DNA of 55,610 bases from Bacteroidota bacterium (GTDB lineage Bacteria > Bacteroidota > Bacteroidia > UBA8524), in NCBI GenBank assembly GCA_016124735.1, contig WGMZ01000022.1, forward strand, positions 1-55,610. Reading direction: 5' to 3'. The notes beneath the pieces were generated by a model, which had not been told where the DNA came from, ran no database searches, and was given only the letters and a program-made list of their open reading frames with translations. Below are positions 8,693-17,756 of this stretch, in pieces (positions within the stretch are counted from its first letter, which is position 1; every line of letters begins with the position of its first letter). The translations under genes were made by a program, and so were the position numbers.

Positions 8693-9675
8693 GCGTTACT
8701 TTTTAAACTATTCGCAGCTTCTTTGGCAAAATAAGTCAGGATGATTTTTGCCCCGGCACGCTTGAAGGAAATCAGAGATTCCATCATGACGGCCTCCCGG
8801 TTAATCCATCCTTTTGCTCCGGCAGCCTGGATCATGGCATATTCGCCCGATACCTGATATACAGCAATTGGAAGTAAGCTGCTTTGTGCCATCCTTTGCA
8901 CAATATCAAGATAGAAAATTCCGGGCTTTACCATCAGCATATCCGCGCCTTCCGCACTGTCTTCCTGGGCTTCCAAAAGTGCTTCGCGGCTGTTTCTGAA
9001 ATCCATCTGATAGGTCTTTTTATCTCCGAAACCTGGAGCCGAGTCGAGGGCATCGCGGAAGGGACCGTATAGGTTACTGGCATATTTAGCAGTATAGGCC
9101 AAAATACCCTTGTTTTCATATCCGGCACGATTGAAAGCTTCGCGAATTGCTCCGATTCTTCCATCCATCATGTCGGAGGGTGCTACCCAGTCGGCGCCGG
9201 CTTGCACATGTGAAAGTGCCATTTTTACCAAGACCTCGACCGTTGCGTCGTTTACAATTTCCTCCTTCTCCACAATGCCATCATGGCCATAACTGGAATA
9301 AGGATCCAGCGCTACATCCGTCATCACAAGTAAAGGTGGAAACTCGGTTTTGATCATCCGGATACTCCGTTGCATCAACCCGTTTGGATTAAGGGCTTCC
9401 GTTCCGGCATTGTCTTTCAATTCATCTGGGACCTTTACAAATAGAAGCACACTCTGAATGCCAGCAGCTACCAATTCTTCGAGTTCTTGTTTTAATAAAT
9501 CAAGACTGAAGCGGTAATACCCGGGCATGGATGAAATTTCATCTTTTACTCCTTGTCCTTCCGTGATGAAAAGAGGTGCAATAAAATCAGAAGCACTTAG
9601 CTGTGTTTCTGCAACCAATTCACGAATGGCATGATTGGCTCTGTTGATACGGTTTCTACGCGTTGGATACGGCAT
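8689..9675 (-). CDS. hemB: Porphobilinogen synthase (Mg-type metal site)
   Basis: HemB joins two 5-aminolevulinate molecules into porphobilinogen. The 328-residue product has the two Schiff-base lysine regions (around SDMMDGRIGAIREAF and MVKPGIFYLD). The segment that carries three zinc-binding cysteines in E. coli-type enzymes reads DVALDPYSSYGHDG here, with Asp/Ala in place of Cys. This is the pattern of magnesium-dependent enzymes such as that of Pseudomonas. It overlaps hemF by 20 nt and hemL by 4 nt. Confidence 0.96.
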   Translation of the reverse strand: MPYPTRRNRINRANHAIRELVAETQLSASDFIAPLFITEGQGVKDEISSMPGYYRFSLDLLKQELEELVAAGIQSVLLFVKVPDELKDNAGTEALNPNGLMQRSIRMIKTEFPPLLVMTDVALDPYSSYGHDGIVEKEEIVNDATVEVLVKMALSHVQAGADWVAPSDMMDGRIGAIREAFNRAGYENKGILAYTAKYASNLYGPFRDALDSAPGFGDKKTYQMDFRNSREALLEAQEDSAEGADMLMVKPGIFYLDIVQRMAQSSLLPIAVYQVSGEYAMIQAAGAKGWINREAVMMESLISFKRAGAKIILTYFAKEAANSLKSNA

Positions 9676-10597
9676 TTTTTTCTAACCAGTTTACCGGGTT
9701 CATTAAAACGTTAACCAATTTTTCTTCTGCACTTCCAGGTTCGGGATGATGTTGGTATTCCCAACGTACCACAGCAGGCAAACTCATTAAAATGGACTCT
9801 GTTCTTCCATTGGTTTTTAATCCAAAGAGGGTTCCGCGGTCGTGGATGAGGTTAAATTCCACATAGCGTCCTCTTCTGATTTCCTGCCATTCCTTTTGTT
9901 CCGGTGTATATGGCAGCTCTTTGTTTTTGTGTACAATCGGAATATATGCCTTGATGAATGCTTGTCCGGCTGCCTGGGCAAAACGGAAAATATCCTCGCG
10001 GCTGTATAATTCATTTGGCCGAAAATGGTCGAAGATGATTCCTCCGATTCCGCGTCCTTCGCCACGATGGCTGTTAAAGAAATAGCGGTCGCATTCCTCT
10101 TTCATCCATTCATAGGTTGAAGGGGAAAGGGTGTCGCAGGCATCTTTATGCACCTGATGGAAGAACACAGCATCTTCTTCTACCAAATAATAGGGGGTGA
10201 GGTCTGCTCCTCCGCCGAACCAAAAATCGACTACCTCACCAGCTTCATTCTGAATTTCAAAATAACGGTAATTGGCGTGCGTGGTTGGAACCATTGGGCT
10301 TTCAGGATGGATAACCAGAGAAATTCCGCATGCAAAGAAACGGTGGGCATCTTTCGGGGCTTCTGCTGCAAGAATTTCAGGCATGTCGCCATAAACAACC
10401 GAGGCATTCACACCCGCTTTTTCAAATACGTTTCCTCCACGTAAAACGCGGGTTTTACCTCCGCCTCCGCCTGGTCTTTCCCAGGTGTCTTCCACAAAAA
10501 AGGCTTTCCCGTCTTCCTGTTCCAGGGCTGCACAGATTTGATCCTGTAGTCCATGGATGAAATTTTTAAATTCCTCTCTGTACGGCTGCATATTCAT
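9656..10597 (-). CDS. hemF: Oxygen-dependent coproporphyrinogen III oxidase
   Basis: HemF decarboxylates coproporphyrinogen III to protoporphyrinogen IX using O2. The 313-residue protein shows the family signatures ERPGGGGGKTRVLRGG near residue 42, FFNSHRGEGRGIGGIIFD in the middle and YVEFNLIHDRGTLFGL towards the C-terminus. It overlaps hemE by about 30 nt and hemB by 20 nt. No oxygen-independent HemN is present in this locus, so this operon by itself makes haem aerobically. The start could also be the Met two codons later. Confidence 0.96.
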   Translation of the reverse strand: MNMQPYREEFKNFIHGLQDQICAALEQEDGKAFFVEDTWERPGGGGGKTRVLRGGNVFEKAGVNASVVYGDMPEILAAEAPKDAHRFFACGISLVIHPESPMVPTTHANYRYFEIQNEAGEVVDFWFGGGADLTPYYLVEEDAVFFHQVHKDACDTLSPSTYEWMKEECDRYFFNSHRGEGRGIGGIIFDHFRPNELYSREDIFRFAQAAGQAFIKAYIPIVHKNKELPYTPEQKEWQEIRRGRYVEFNLIHDRGTLFGLKTNGRTESILMSLPAVVRWEYQHHPEPGSAEEKLVNVLMNPVNWLEKNAVSNA

Positions 10598-11612
10598 AAT
10601 TTTTTGCTGTTTCTACAAATGCTTTAGCTGAGTCGACCTGGGTTTGTGGCAAGACACCATGGCCCAAATTGACAATATGGTTTCCGCGACCAAAACGGTC
10701 GATCATTTTTTTTGTTTCCACTGCCACGGTTTTCCGATCGGCCAATAAAATGGATGGATCTAAATTCCCCTGCAATACGGTGTTTGGTCCGCAAACAGAA
10801 CGGGCATAAGATGCGGGTGTGGTCCAGTCAAGTCCCAAGGCAGAGGCCCCTATTTTGTTTAATTCTTCCAGGGCAAACCAGGCGCCCTTGGCGAATACAA
10901 TCACGGGAACTTCCTGGTTCACAGCATGAGCCATTTGTTTCAGGTATGGCAGTGAGAATTGATTGAACCAATCCGGACTTAGCAATCCGCCCCAGCTATC
11001 AAAAAGTTGCACCGCGTCGGCCCCGGCAGCAATTTGCATTTTCAGGTAACGAATGCTGGAGTCGGTAATCATCTGCAATAATTGATGGGCTGCTTCCGGT
11101 TGACGCGCACAGAACTCTTTGGCCAAAGAAAATTCTTTCGATCCTTTGCCTTCTACCATATAACACAGAAGCGTCCAGGGCGACCCGCAAAATCCAATTA
11201 AAGGAACGCGGTCGGCAATGGCACTTTTCACTGCTCGTATTGCAGGAGTTGCATAAGCCAGCTCTTCTTCTGTTCTTTCCACATCCAAATGGTCTAAATC
11301 ATTCAAATAACGAATTGGATTGGGCAACATGGGTCCCTTTCCTTCTTCCATTCGTACTTCCATCCCCAAAGCCTGCGCAATTACCAGAATATCGGAGAAG
11401 AGAATAGCAGCATCCACACCAACCTGATCAACAGGCATCACGGTTATTTCAGCAGCAAGTTCCGGTATTCTAACCCGATCAAAAAAACTGTATTTGGCTT
11501 TAAGTGTCATGTAGTCAGGAAGGTATCTGCCTGCCTGACGCATAAACCAAACCGGTGGGCGATGCGTGCTTTCTCCCTTAAGCATGCGAAGAAATAAATC
11601 GTTCTGTATCAT
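10566..11612 (-). CDS. hemE: Uroporphyrinogen decarboxylase
   Basis: HemE removes the four acetate carboxyls of uroporphyrinogen III to give coproporphyrinogen III. The 348-residue product starts MIQNDLFLRMLKGE and has the substrate-binding motif RPPVWFMRQAGRYLPDY. A further upstream TTG at 11624 keeps the frame open for four codons, but the ATG at 11612 matches the family start. It overlaps hemD by about 35 nt, an unusually deep overlap that suggests tight co-translation. Confidence 0.96.
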   Translation of the reverse strand: MIQNDLFLRMLKGESTHRPPVWFMRQAGRYLPDYMTLKAKYSFFDRVRIPELAAEITVMPVDQVGVDAAILFSDILVIAQALGMEVRMEEGKGPMLPNPIRYLNDLDHLDVERTEEELAYATPAIRAVKSAIADRVPLIGFCGSPWTLLCYMVEGKGSKEFSLAKEFCARQPEAAHQLLQMITDSSIRYLKMQIAAGADAVQLFDSWGGLLSPDWFNQFSLPYLKQMAHAVNQEVPVIVFAKGAWFALEELNKIGASALGLDWTTPASYARSVCGPNTVLQGNLDPSILLADRKTVAVETKKMIDRFGRGNHIVNLGHGVLPQTQVDSAKAFVETAKNYEYAAVQRGI

Positions 11613-12264
11613 GTAAACAATCAATGAGGAGCTGAATGAGCAGCTCTGTTTTAGGTTTTTTAGAAATATAAATGTGTTGAAACCCCCTTTGCCTTGCCTC
11701 TTCAGCTGTGCTTGGTCCGAGACAAAAGAGCGGTGTTTCGGTATTGAGATTATTTTGATGCAAAAGGTTTTGCAACGATCTGGGACTAAAAGCTAAAACG
11801 GCAGCCCAGTGCTCCTTCGGTAATTCAGGAAAAAGAGGAGTCGTTTGGTAGCAAGTGTGCATTTCCAAATGAAATTGAGGTCTGGAATGTATGCCTTTTT
11901 CTAATTCATCCCGATGGATGCTGCCACAGAAATAGTGCACTGTATTGGGAGTATGAGAAAGCAGAACAGGAAGCAACTCCCGAATGGAGTCAAATACCTC
12001 GATGCTGCCCTGATACCCAAGTTCCGCGATCGCTTTGGCTGAGCTTTCGCCAACAATAAACAGATGATTTGGAAGACGATGAATATGCTCCTTCATGGCA
12101 GAAAGTGCATTTTTACTGCTAATCACTCCATATCCTATAAATTCGTTTTGAGTCAGTTGAAGAGGAGTGATGGCTGAACTTGGCGCAATAAAGTAATCAA
12201 TGTTCGCTTTTTGCAGCGGCTCAAGTTGAGAAGGAAGTAAGTCTTTGCTTAATAGGACTTTCAT
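11578..12264 (-). CDS. hemD: Uroporphyrinogen-III synthase
   Basis: HemD closes and rearranges hydroxymethylbilane into uroporphyrinogen III. It is a poorly conserved family; the call rests on the 228-residue length, the two-lobed alternation of short motifs (YGVISSKNALSAM in lobe 1, AVLAFSPRSLQNLL and FCLGPSTAEEARQRGF in lobe 2) and its place between hemC and hemE. It overlaps hemC as ATGA. Confidence 0.88.
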   Translation of the reverse strand: MKVLLSKDLLPSQLEPLQKANIDYFIAPSSAITPLQLTQNEFIGYGVISSKNALSAMKEHIHRLPNHLFIVGESSAKAIAELGYQGSIEVFDSIRELLPVLLSHTPNTVHYFCGSIHRDELEKGIHSRPQFHLEMHTCYQTTPLFPELPKEHWAAVLAFSPRSLQNLLHQNNLNTETPLFCLGPSTAEEARQRGFQHIYISKKPKTELLIQLLIDCLHDTERFISSHA

Positions 12265-13157
12265 GCCTGTTCGCTTCTTAATTCATCCATGATGGCCTGA
12301 CCTCCGCGTTGCAAAACATCGTTTGCCAGTCGTTTTCCGGCATGTTGCCATTCGTCGGAAGGAAATTCATCTTCAATCTCCACGGCTTTTTTACCGTTGC
12401 TATTGGTTAATATTCCTTTAAAATTTATTCCCTGTTTGATGATGGATGCAAATGCCCCAAGGGGTGCAGAACAGCCGGCTTCCAGTGTTGCCATAAACTG
12501 GCGTTCTATATGGGAACAACGCCAGGTGCTTTCATGATTGATCTTTTGCACGATCTGGTACAATTCTTCATCTTCGGCACGTCCAACAATAGCCATTACT
12601 CCTTGTGCAGGGGCGGGAATCATCCAATTCAGAACCTCATGGTTGGGGGGAAGTATTCCGAGACGTTGCAATCCTGCCTGCGAAACAATGCCACCATCCA
12701 CTTCTTGCATTTTTTCCAGGCGGGTTCTCATATTTCCTCTGAGATTGATGAATTGATGGTGTGGGTAATGCCGCCACCATTGTGCTTTACGACGCGGACT
12801 TCCTGATGCAAGAGTGAGCTCTAAATTTGTTTCGTTTCTTTTCCCGGGGATGAAGACGTCGTGGTTGAAATCACGTTCCAGAACAGCAAATAATTTCAGT
12901 CCTTCCGGCTCAGAGCTGGGGTAGTCTTTCAGGGAATGGATAGCCAGGTCAATCTGATTTTCCAATAAGGCCGTATCAAGTGCCTTGGTAAAAACACCTT
13001 GTCCGCCCATTTGATACAAAGGCGTTTGCCGGTCCTGATCGCCCTGGGTACTAATCCCCACGACTTCGCTTTCAACCAGACCTTTTAATTTTTCTTCAAC
13101 CTGATGGGTTTGCCATAGCGCCAACTCACTGGTACGGCTACCTAACCTCACTTTCAT
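12261..13157 (-). CDS. hemC: Hydroxymethylbilane synthase (porphobilinogen deaminase)
   Basis: HemC polymerises four porphobilinogens into hydroxymethylbilane. The 298-residue product opens VRLGSRTSELALWQT, has the catalytic Asp segment AIHSLKDYPS, and carries the dipyrromethane cofactor cysteine in LEAGCSAPLGAFA. It overlaps hemA by 20 nt and hemD by 4 nt. Confidence 0.96.
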   Translation of the reverse strand: MKVRLGSRTSELALWQTHQVEEKLKGLVESEVVGISTQGDQDRQTPLYQMGGQGVFTKALDTALLENQIDLAIHSLKDYPSSEPEGLKLFAVLERDFNHDVFIPGKRNETNLELTLASGSPRRKAQWWRHYPHHQFINLRGNMRTRLEKMQEVDGGIVSQAGLQRLGILPPNHEVLNWMIPAPAQGVMAIVGRAEDEELYQIVQKINHESTWRCSHIERQFMATLEAGCSAPLGAFASIIKQGINFKGILTNSNGKKAVEIEDEFPSDEWQHAGKRLANDVLQRGGQAIMDELRSEQA

Positions 13158-14325
13158 GGCGCTCTATTTTATTTTGTATCCACTGATGGAGTCTTTCAAT
13201 CTCCAGATTCTCACTTTTCACCGATTCAAACAGGCGACTTTCCAAACGCTTGCGCCGGTAGGGCATTTCATAATTGGATTCTTTGTTCAGGTGTTTTTTC
13301 TCCAACTCTTCTCCGAGAATTTGGATGTATGGAGAGGCTTTACGGGCCGTTTGCCAGTTTTGAAATTCTTTCAGTTCTTCAGAAACAATCGCTTTGGCCC
13401 TGGGAATTTCATGCTTACGTTTTTCGAGGCTCCTGGCGATGGTTTCAGATATTTCATCCACCTGAAACACGCGTTTCCCTTCCCTGTCTTTCGGCAAAGC
13501 AGCAGGCATGGCTAAATCCAGAAAGAGTCGGGTATTTTGATTCTGATCAATTTGAACGGCAGTTAACAAAGGGAAAGGAGCCGCAGCTGCATTAATAATT
13601 GCGTCGAATTCTTCTGCATGATTTCCTATCTCTTCAAATGAAAGCTGAGAAACTCCATGCTTTGTCACCGCATCATCCGAACGCTTCTCGCTGCGGTTGC
13701 TCACACAGATGCTTTTCGCGTCTTTATGCTTGAGGCAATTTTCAAGCACCAGGCTACCAAGTTCTCCAAGTCCCACGATCAGGATACGAGCGGATTCAAA
13801 ATTGGGAAGATGATCTTTCAACATCCGAACACTGGCATAACTTACAGAGGAGGTGCCACTGCTTAAACCCGTCTCATTTTTAATCCGACGGCTGCAATAG
13901 GTAGCTAAATTGGTCAGACGTTCCATTTCGCCGCCAAGAATCCCTTCTTTTTTTGCCAGTATTGCTGCCTTCTTTAGCTGGCCGATGATTTCAAAATCAC
14001 CGATTATCTGAGAATCAAGACCGGCGGCCACCTCCAGAAAATGCCGGATGGCTTGATTGCCTTTGTAGCGATAAGAACTGGAGGTATACGTTTCGCTGCC
14101 TTTCATTTGGCTATAGTGCAATTCGATGGCATCCGGATTCTCTCCAAAAAGAAAGAAGGTGGTGCGATTGCAGGTGGAGAGAATGAATCCATGGCAATTG
14201 GCGGCAGGAAAAAGGTCGTGGTAGTATTCCAGAATCGACTCCTGATCTAAACTAAAATGCCCGCGTAAAGCGAAGTCCGCTTTTTTGTGACTAATACCGA
14301 AGGCATACCAATCGTGCTGCTGCAT
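13138..14325 (-). CDS. hemA: Glutamyl-tRNA reductase
   Basis: HemA reduces glutamyl-tRNA to glutamate-1-semialdehyde and is usually the controlled step of C5 haem synthesis. The 395-residue product has the catalytic cysteine in FILSTCNRTTFF, a Rossmann motif (ILIVGLGELGSLV) and the GSSVSYASVRM-like linker. Start chosen is the ATG at 14325; the frame is open to a TTG at 14334. It is the first gene of the seven-gene minus-strand haem operon, divergent from the AraC-type regulator gene. Confidence 0.95.
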   Translation of the reverse strand: MQQHDWYAFGISHKKADFALRGHFSLDQESILEYYHDLFPAANCHGFILSTCNRTTFFLFGENPDAIELHYSQMKGSETYTSSSYRYKGNQAIRHFLEVAAGLDSQIIGDFEIIGQLKKAAILAKKEGILGGEMERLTNLATYCSRRIKNETGLSSGTSSVSYASVRMLKDHLPNFESARILIVGLGELGSLVLENCLKHKDAKSICVSNRSEKRSDDAVTKHGVSQLSFEEIGNHAEEFDAIINAAAAPFPLLTAVQIDQNQNTRLFLDLAMPAALPKDREGKRVFQVDEISETIARSLEKRKHEIPRAKAIVSEELKEFQNWQTARKASPYIQILGEELEKKHLNKESNYEMPYRRKRLESRLFESVKSENLEIERLHQWIQNKIERHESEVR

Positions 14326-14339
14326 GGAATTCAACGATG

Positions 14340-14347
14340 CAAAACTA
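14340..14347 (-). promoter_or_regulatory. Possible -7 element for hemA
   Basis: On the minus strand TAGTTTTG matches the Bacteroidota -7 consensus TAnnTTTG. No good -33 TTTG is found at the right distance, and the inferred start of transcription would leave a leader of only about 8 nt before the hemA ATG. The 167-nt region 14326-14492 must contain the promoters of both haem arms. Confidence 0.25.
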
Positions 14348-14492
14348 GGCCTGTCGCAAACAATAAAATACCTCTAAAAGTAACTAAAGTGCCTTTATGC
14401 GTATTTTTAAAGCAATCCACGCATTTCCTTGTTATTATTGCAATGAAATTCGGAAATCAGTTCAGAGATTTTTCCGTGGAGTCTTCTGAAAA

Positions 14493-15383
14493 ATGAAAAT
14501 AATACCTGTAAAAGAAGAAAAAAATAGCGCCAAAAGCAGCCTGAAATTGCTGGTAGATGAAGCCGGCTTTCGGGTGTACCGGGGAGAAGAGACAGAAGGT
14601 CCCTTTCATATGAGGGGAGAAGTAGAGCAGGGTTTGATCCAGTTCTACTATGCTTTGGAGGGAAATTTCACCTATCATTTTGGCCCTCATTACCGGCAGT
14701 TTCTGAAAGAAGGACATTATTTCTTCTTTTATAATCCGGAAAAAGTGATGCAGTTTGAGATTCATGCAGAAGGCAATGTCAAGTGGGTTGCCTTTTTTAT
14801 CAGTATACAAAAACTACATTCCTTATTTACAGATTATGCTACGGAACTGCCTTTTTTAAGTGGAGATAATATTAACCGCACCATATATCAGGAACACGAG
14901 TATCATTCATCGATTCGTTTTGCTCTATTGCAGTTGTTCAGCATTCGCATGGCGCATCAGGCTTTCGGTGTTTTTGCTAAGGGAAAGATCTATGAAGTCC
15001 TTTCGCTCCATTTTGGCCAGGAAGAAACAGACATGGAAGCGTGTCCTTTTTTGAAGGATGAAAGCAATATGTCGCGAATTAAAAAGGCCAAGGAAATTTT
15101 GGTTGAACGCATGAATGAGCCTCCTTCCATTTCAGAGTTGAGCAAGGAAGTCGGTATCAACGAATACCGCCTCAAAACCGGATTCAAAGAAGTATATGGA
15201 AATACGGTGTATGGATTCTTATTGGATTATAAACTCGACCATGCACGCCATTTGCTCGATCTGGAACAACAACAGGTAAACGAAGTGGCCTATTCCATTG
15301 GATACAGCAATCCTTCGCATTTTATTTCCGCTTTTAAAAAGAAGTTCGGAATTACACCGAAAAAATACCTTCAGAATAAATGA
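14493..15383 (+). CDS. AraC-family regulator of the haem locus, with Cys-Pro motif
   Basis: A 296-residue transcription factor. Residues 1-175 form a divergent sensor domain; residues 195-296 are an AraC-type double helix-turn-helix (SISELSKEVGINEYRLKTGF, then VNEVAYSIGYSNPSHFISAF and the closing FGITPKKYL). Just before the DNA-binding domain lies MEACPFLKDE, with Cys184-Pro185. It is transcribed away from hemA and overlaps hemH as ATGA, so it very likely controls the haem genes on both sides. The family resembles PchR/YbtA-like siderophore regulators, and CP dipeptides bind haem in some proteins; direct haem sensing is my inference. Activator or repressor action cannot be read from the sequence. 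Confidence 0.88.
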   Translation: MKIIPVKEEKNSAKSSLKLLVDEAGFRVYRGEETEGPFHMRGEVEQGLIQFYYALEGNFTYHFGPHYRQFLKEGHYFFFYNPEKVMQFEIHAEGNVKWVAFFISIQKLHSLFTDYATELPFLSGDNINRTIYQEHEYHSSIRFALLQLFSIRMAHQAFGVFAKGKIYEVLSLHFGQEETDMEACPFLKDESNMSRIKKAKEILVERMNEPPSISELSKEVGINEYRLKTGFKEVYGNTVYGFLLDYKLDHARHLLDLEQQQVNEVAYSIGYSNPSHFISAFKKKFGITPKKYLQNK

Positions 15384-16399
15384 AACATGCTGCCCTGTTG
15401 ATTAATCTGGGTTCTCCGGAGTCGACGGATACCAAAGACGTTAAGAAATACCTGGGAGAATTTCTTATGGATGATCATGTCATTGATTTGCCTTATTTCG
15501 GCAGAATGCTATTGGTAAAAGGAATCATTCTGAATACCCGGCCGAAGAAATCGGCTGCGGCATATAAAAACATATGGTGGGAGGAAGGTTCTCCGCTCAT
15601 TGTGCTTTCCAAAAGGCTCAGGAAAAAGGTGCAGGAAGTTTCTGACTTTCCGGTCTATCTCGCAATGCGCTATGCCCAGCCATCTATTTCTGATACATTG
15701 AAGAAAATTAAAGCGGAAAACAATGATTTGGAAAAGATTTTTGTCATTCCGCTCTATCCGCATTTTGCCATGTCATCTTATGAAACGGTGATCGATCGGG
15801 TCAATGAAGTGATGAAATCTGAGCATCCGGATATCCGGATTGAATTTCAGGAGCCTTATTACAATGATGAGGAATACATAGAGGTATTGGCGGCTTCGAT
15901 CCGGAGGGAACTGCCGGAAGACCATCATCTTTTATTTAGTTACCATGGGATTCCGGTACGTCATTTACGCAAAAGTGATGAAACGCAAAGCCATTGCTGG
16001 CAGGTAGAAAACTGCTGTGCCATTGATTCACCGGCACACCAGACCTGTTACCGGCACCAAACCATAGAAACCACACGTTTGGTGAATGAAAAATTGGGGA
16101 TGGATAGGAAAAATAGCAGCCAGTCTTTTCAATCGCGATTGGGAAGAGATGAATGGCTTACGCCCTATACATCAGAAGTTTTTAAATTGTATCCGGAACA
16201 GGGAATCAAAAAATTGGCCGTGGTTTGTCCGGCTTTCGTGAGCGATTGCCTGGAAACCATGGAGGAAATCAACATCGAAGGCCGAAAGGAATTTCTCGAA
16301 TCCGGCGGGGAATCTTTTGTCAATATTCCGTGCTTAAACGACGATGAAGATTGGGCAAAATTGCTGGGAAGCTGGATCAATAAAAGACTGAAAGCATGA
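15380..16399 (+). CDS. hemH: Ferrochelatase
   Basis: HemH inserts Fe(II) into protoporphyrin IX. The 339-residue product starts LLINLGSPES and has the catalytic His motif SYHGIP (His189). Residues 206-223 hold four cysteines (C206, C212, C213, C223). Internal cysteine sets of this kind bind a [2Fe-2S] cluster in some bacterial ferrochelatases, so a cluster is possible here. It overlaps the AraC-type gene and hemG by 4 nt each, so all three are one transcript. Confidence 0.95.
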   Translation: MKHAALLINLGSPESTDTKDVKKYLGEFLMDDHVIDLPYFGRMLLVKGIILNTRPKKSAAAYKNIWWEEGSPLIVLSKRLRKKVQEVSDFPVYLAMRYAQPSISDTLKKIKAENNDLEKIFVIPLYPHFAMSSYETVIDRVNEVMKSEHPDIRIEFQEPYYNDEEYIEVLAASIRRELPEDHHLLFSYHGIPVRHLRKSDETQSHCWQVENCCAIDSPAHQTCYRHQTIETTRLVNEKLGMDRKNSSQSFQSRLGRDEWLTPYTSEVFKLYPEQGIKKLAVVCPAFVSDCLETMEEINIEGRKEFLESGGESFVNIPCLNDDEDWAKLLGSWINKRLKA

Positions 16400-17700
16400 G
16401 AAAGCAGGTAGACTATTTGGTGCTTGGGGCAGGCATTAGTGGAATGGGAGCGGCATGGGAGCTGGATACCAGAGGGAAAGAATTCCTTGTCGTCGAAAAA
16501 AACCTCCATCCCGGTGGAGTCCTTCAATCTAAATTAGAAGATGGATATCTGTATGAACTGGGCCCAAACACGGCAGCACTCAGTCCGGAATATGAAGGTT
16601 TTCTAAGCTACCTTGGATTGAATCCGTTAATGCCTGAATTGGCTTCTTCGAAAAGAATGCTTTGGCAGGAGAAAGGCTTGGTGGAGGTAAAAAATTCCCT
16701 GCCGGCATTACTCAAAGCCGATTGGCTGAGCTGGAAAGGAAAGCTGAGATTGCTTACGGAACCTTTTCGGAAGAAGGGAACCTCTCAGGATGAATCGGTT
16801 TATTCTTTTATTTCCCGTCGCCTGGGTGAAGAAGTTGCAGAAAAATTGGTCGATCCTGTTTTTCGGGGTATTTATGCTTCAGAAATTCGCGAGCTGTCTT
16901 CCTTTGCCGTTATCCCCGCACTGAAAAAAGGAGAGCAAAAATATGGTTCGCTGTTCCGCTATTTGATTAAAACCAAGCCAAAGATGAATCGCAAGATTTC
17001 TGCAATTTCCGGAGGGTTTAAGCAGATTGGAAAAGCCTTCGAGGAGAAAATGGGCGAGCGTTTCAAAGGTGGTATTGAAGTGACTCGAATAGATAAGCGG
17101 GATCACACATTCGTAATAGAAGCGAATTCTTCGGATGGTCCATTCACCATCGAATGTCAAAATTTGGTTTCCAGTCTTCCTGCCTATATAAGCGGTGAAT
17201 TGTTTAAAAATACATACCCTGATCTTGCCAGATTGCTTGCTTCTATTCCATACCATAGGCTAACAGTTGCACATATGGACATTGAGTCGGATAAAATTCA
17301 ACATATTCCGGCTGCCTTTGGCTTCCTGGTGCCGGGATACATGGGAAAAAGGATAGCAGGCGTGATGTTTAATTCGCATTTGTTCAGGGAGCGCAGCAAA
17401 GAAGGATTTCAGCTCTTGAGCGTATTTTGCGATGCGGTAGATGAGGATGAATTGAATGAAGTAAAAGCCGAGCTTGCAGATGCCCTGCGTATCAATTCAG
17501 AAAATATTCATTTGCGAAATTACCATGTATGGTCGGCTGCATTGCCGGCCTTTGGATTAGGTTATCCAAAAATTCAGCATGGTATCAAAGAGATTCTAAA
17601 GACCTCACCGGGTCTGGAAATGGCAGGGAATTATCTCGGAAAAGTTTCTCTGAGCGATAGCCTGGTTTCAGGGATGAATGCCGCCATTACCTTTCTGTAA
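16396..17700 (+). CDS. hemG: Protoporphyrinogen oxidase (FAD, HemY type)
   Basis: This 434-residue flavoprotein oxidises protoporphyrinogen IX to protoporphyrin IX. The N-terminal dinucleotide fold VLGAGISGMGAAWELD binds FAD, the RGIYASEIRELS segment fits the family's substrate domain, and the C-terminus (MAGNYLGKVSLSDSLVSGM) is the second FAD contact. It could in principle act on coproporphyrinogen III as HemY/CgoX does in Gram-positives, but hemF and a classical hemH order favour the protoporphyrin route. Confidence 0.92.
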   Translation: MRKQVDYLVLGAGISGMGAAWELDTRGKEFLVVEKNLHPGGVLQSKLEDGYLYELGPNTAALSPEYEGFLSYLGLNPLMPELASSKRMLWQEKGLVEVKNSLPALLKADWLSWKGKLRLLTEPFRKKGTSQDESVYSFISRRLGEEVAEKLVDPVFRGIYASEIRELSSFAVIPALKKGEQKYGSLFRYLIKTKPKMNRKISAISGGFKQIGKAFEEKMGERFKGGIEVTRIDKRDHTFVIEANSSDGPFTIECQNLVSSLPAYISGELFKNTYPDLARLLASIPYHRLTVAHMDIESDKIQHIPAAFGFLVPGYMGKRIAGVMFNSHLFRERSKEGFQLLSVFCDAVDEDELNEVKAELADALRINSENIHLRNYHVWSAALPAFGLGYPKIQHGIKEILKTSPGLEMAGNYLGKVSLSDSLVSGMNAAITFL

Positions 17701-17704
17701 GGCA

Positions 17705-17735
17705 TAAAAAAACCGCCGATCAAAGACCGGCGGTT
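17705..17735 (-). terminator. Intrinsic terminator of rpoC
   Basis: A perfect 8-bp stem, AACCGCCG at 17711-17718 and CGGCGGTT at 17728-17735, is flanked on the left by A-residues that read as a T-run on the minus strand. This ends the rplK-rpoC transcript. On the plus strand no T-run follows, so it would be a weak stop for hemG. Confidence 0.88.
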
Positions 17736-17756
17736 GACTAAAGTTATGAATTTCGC

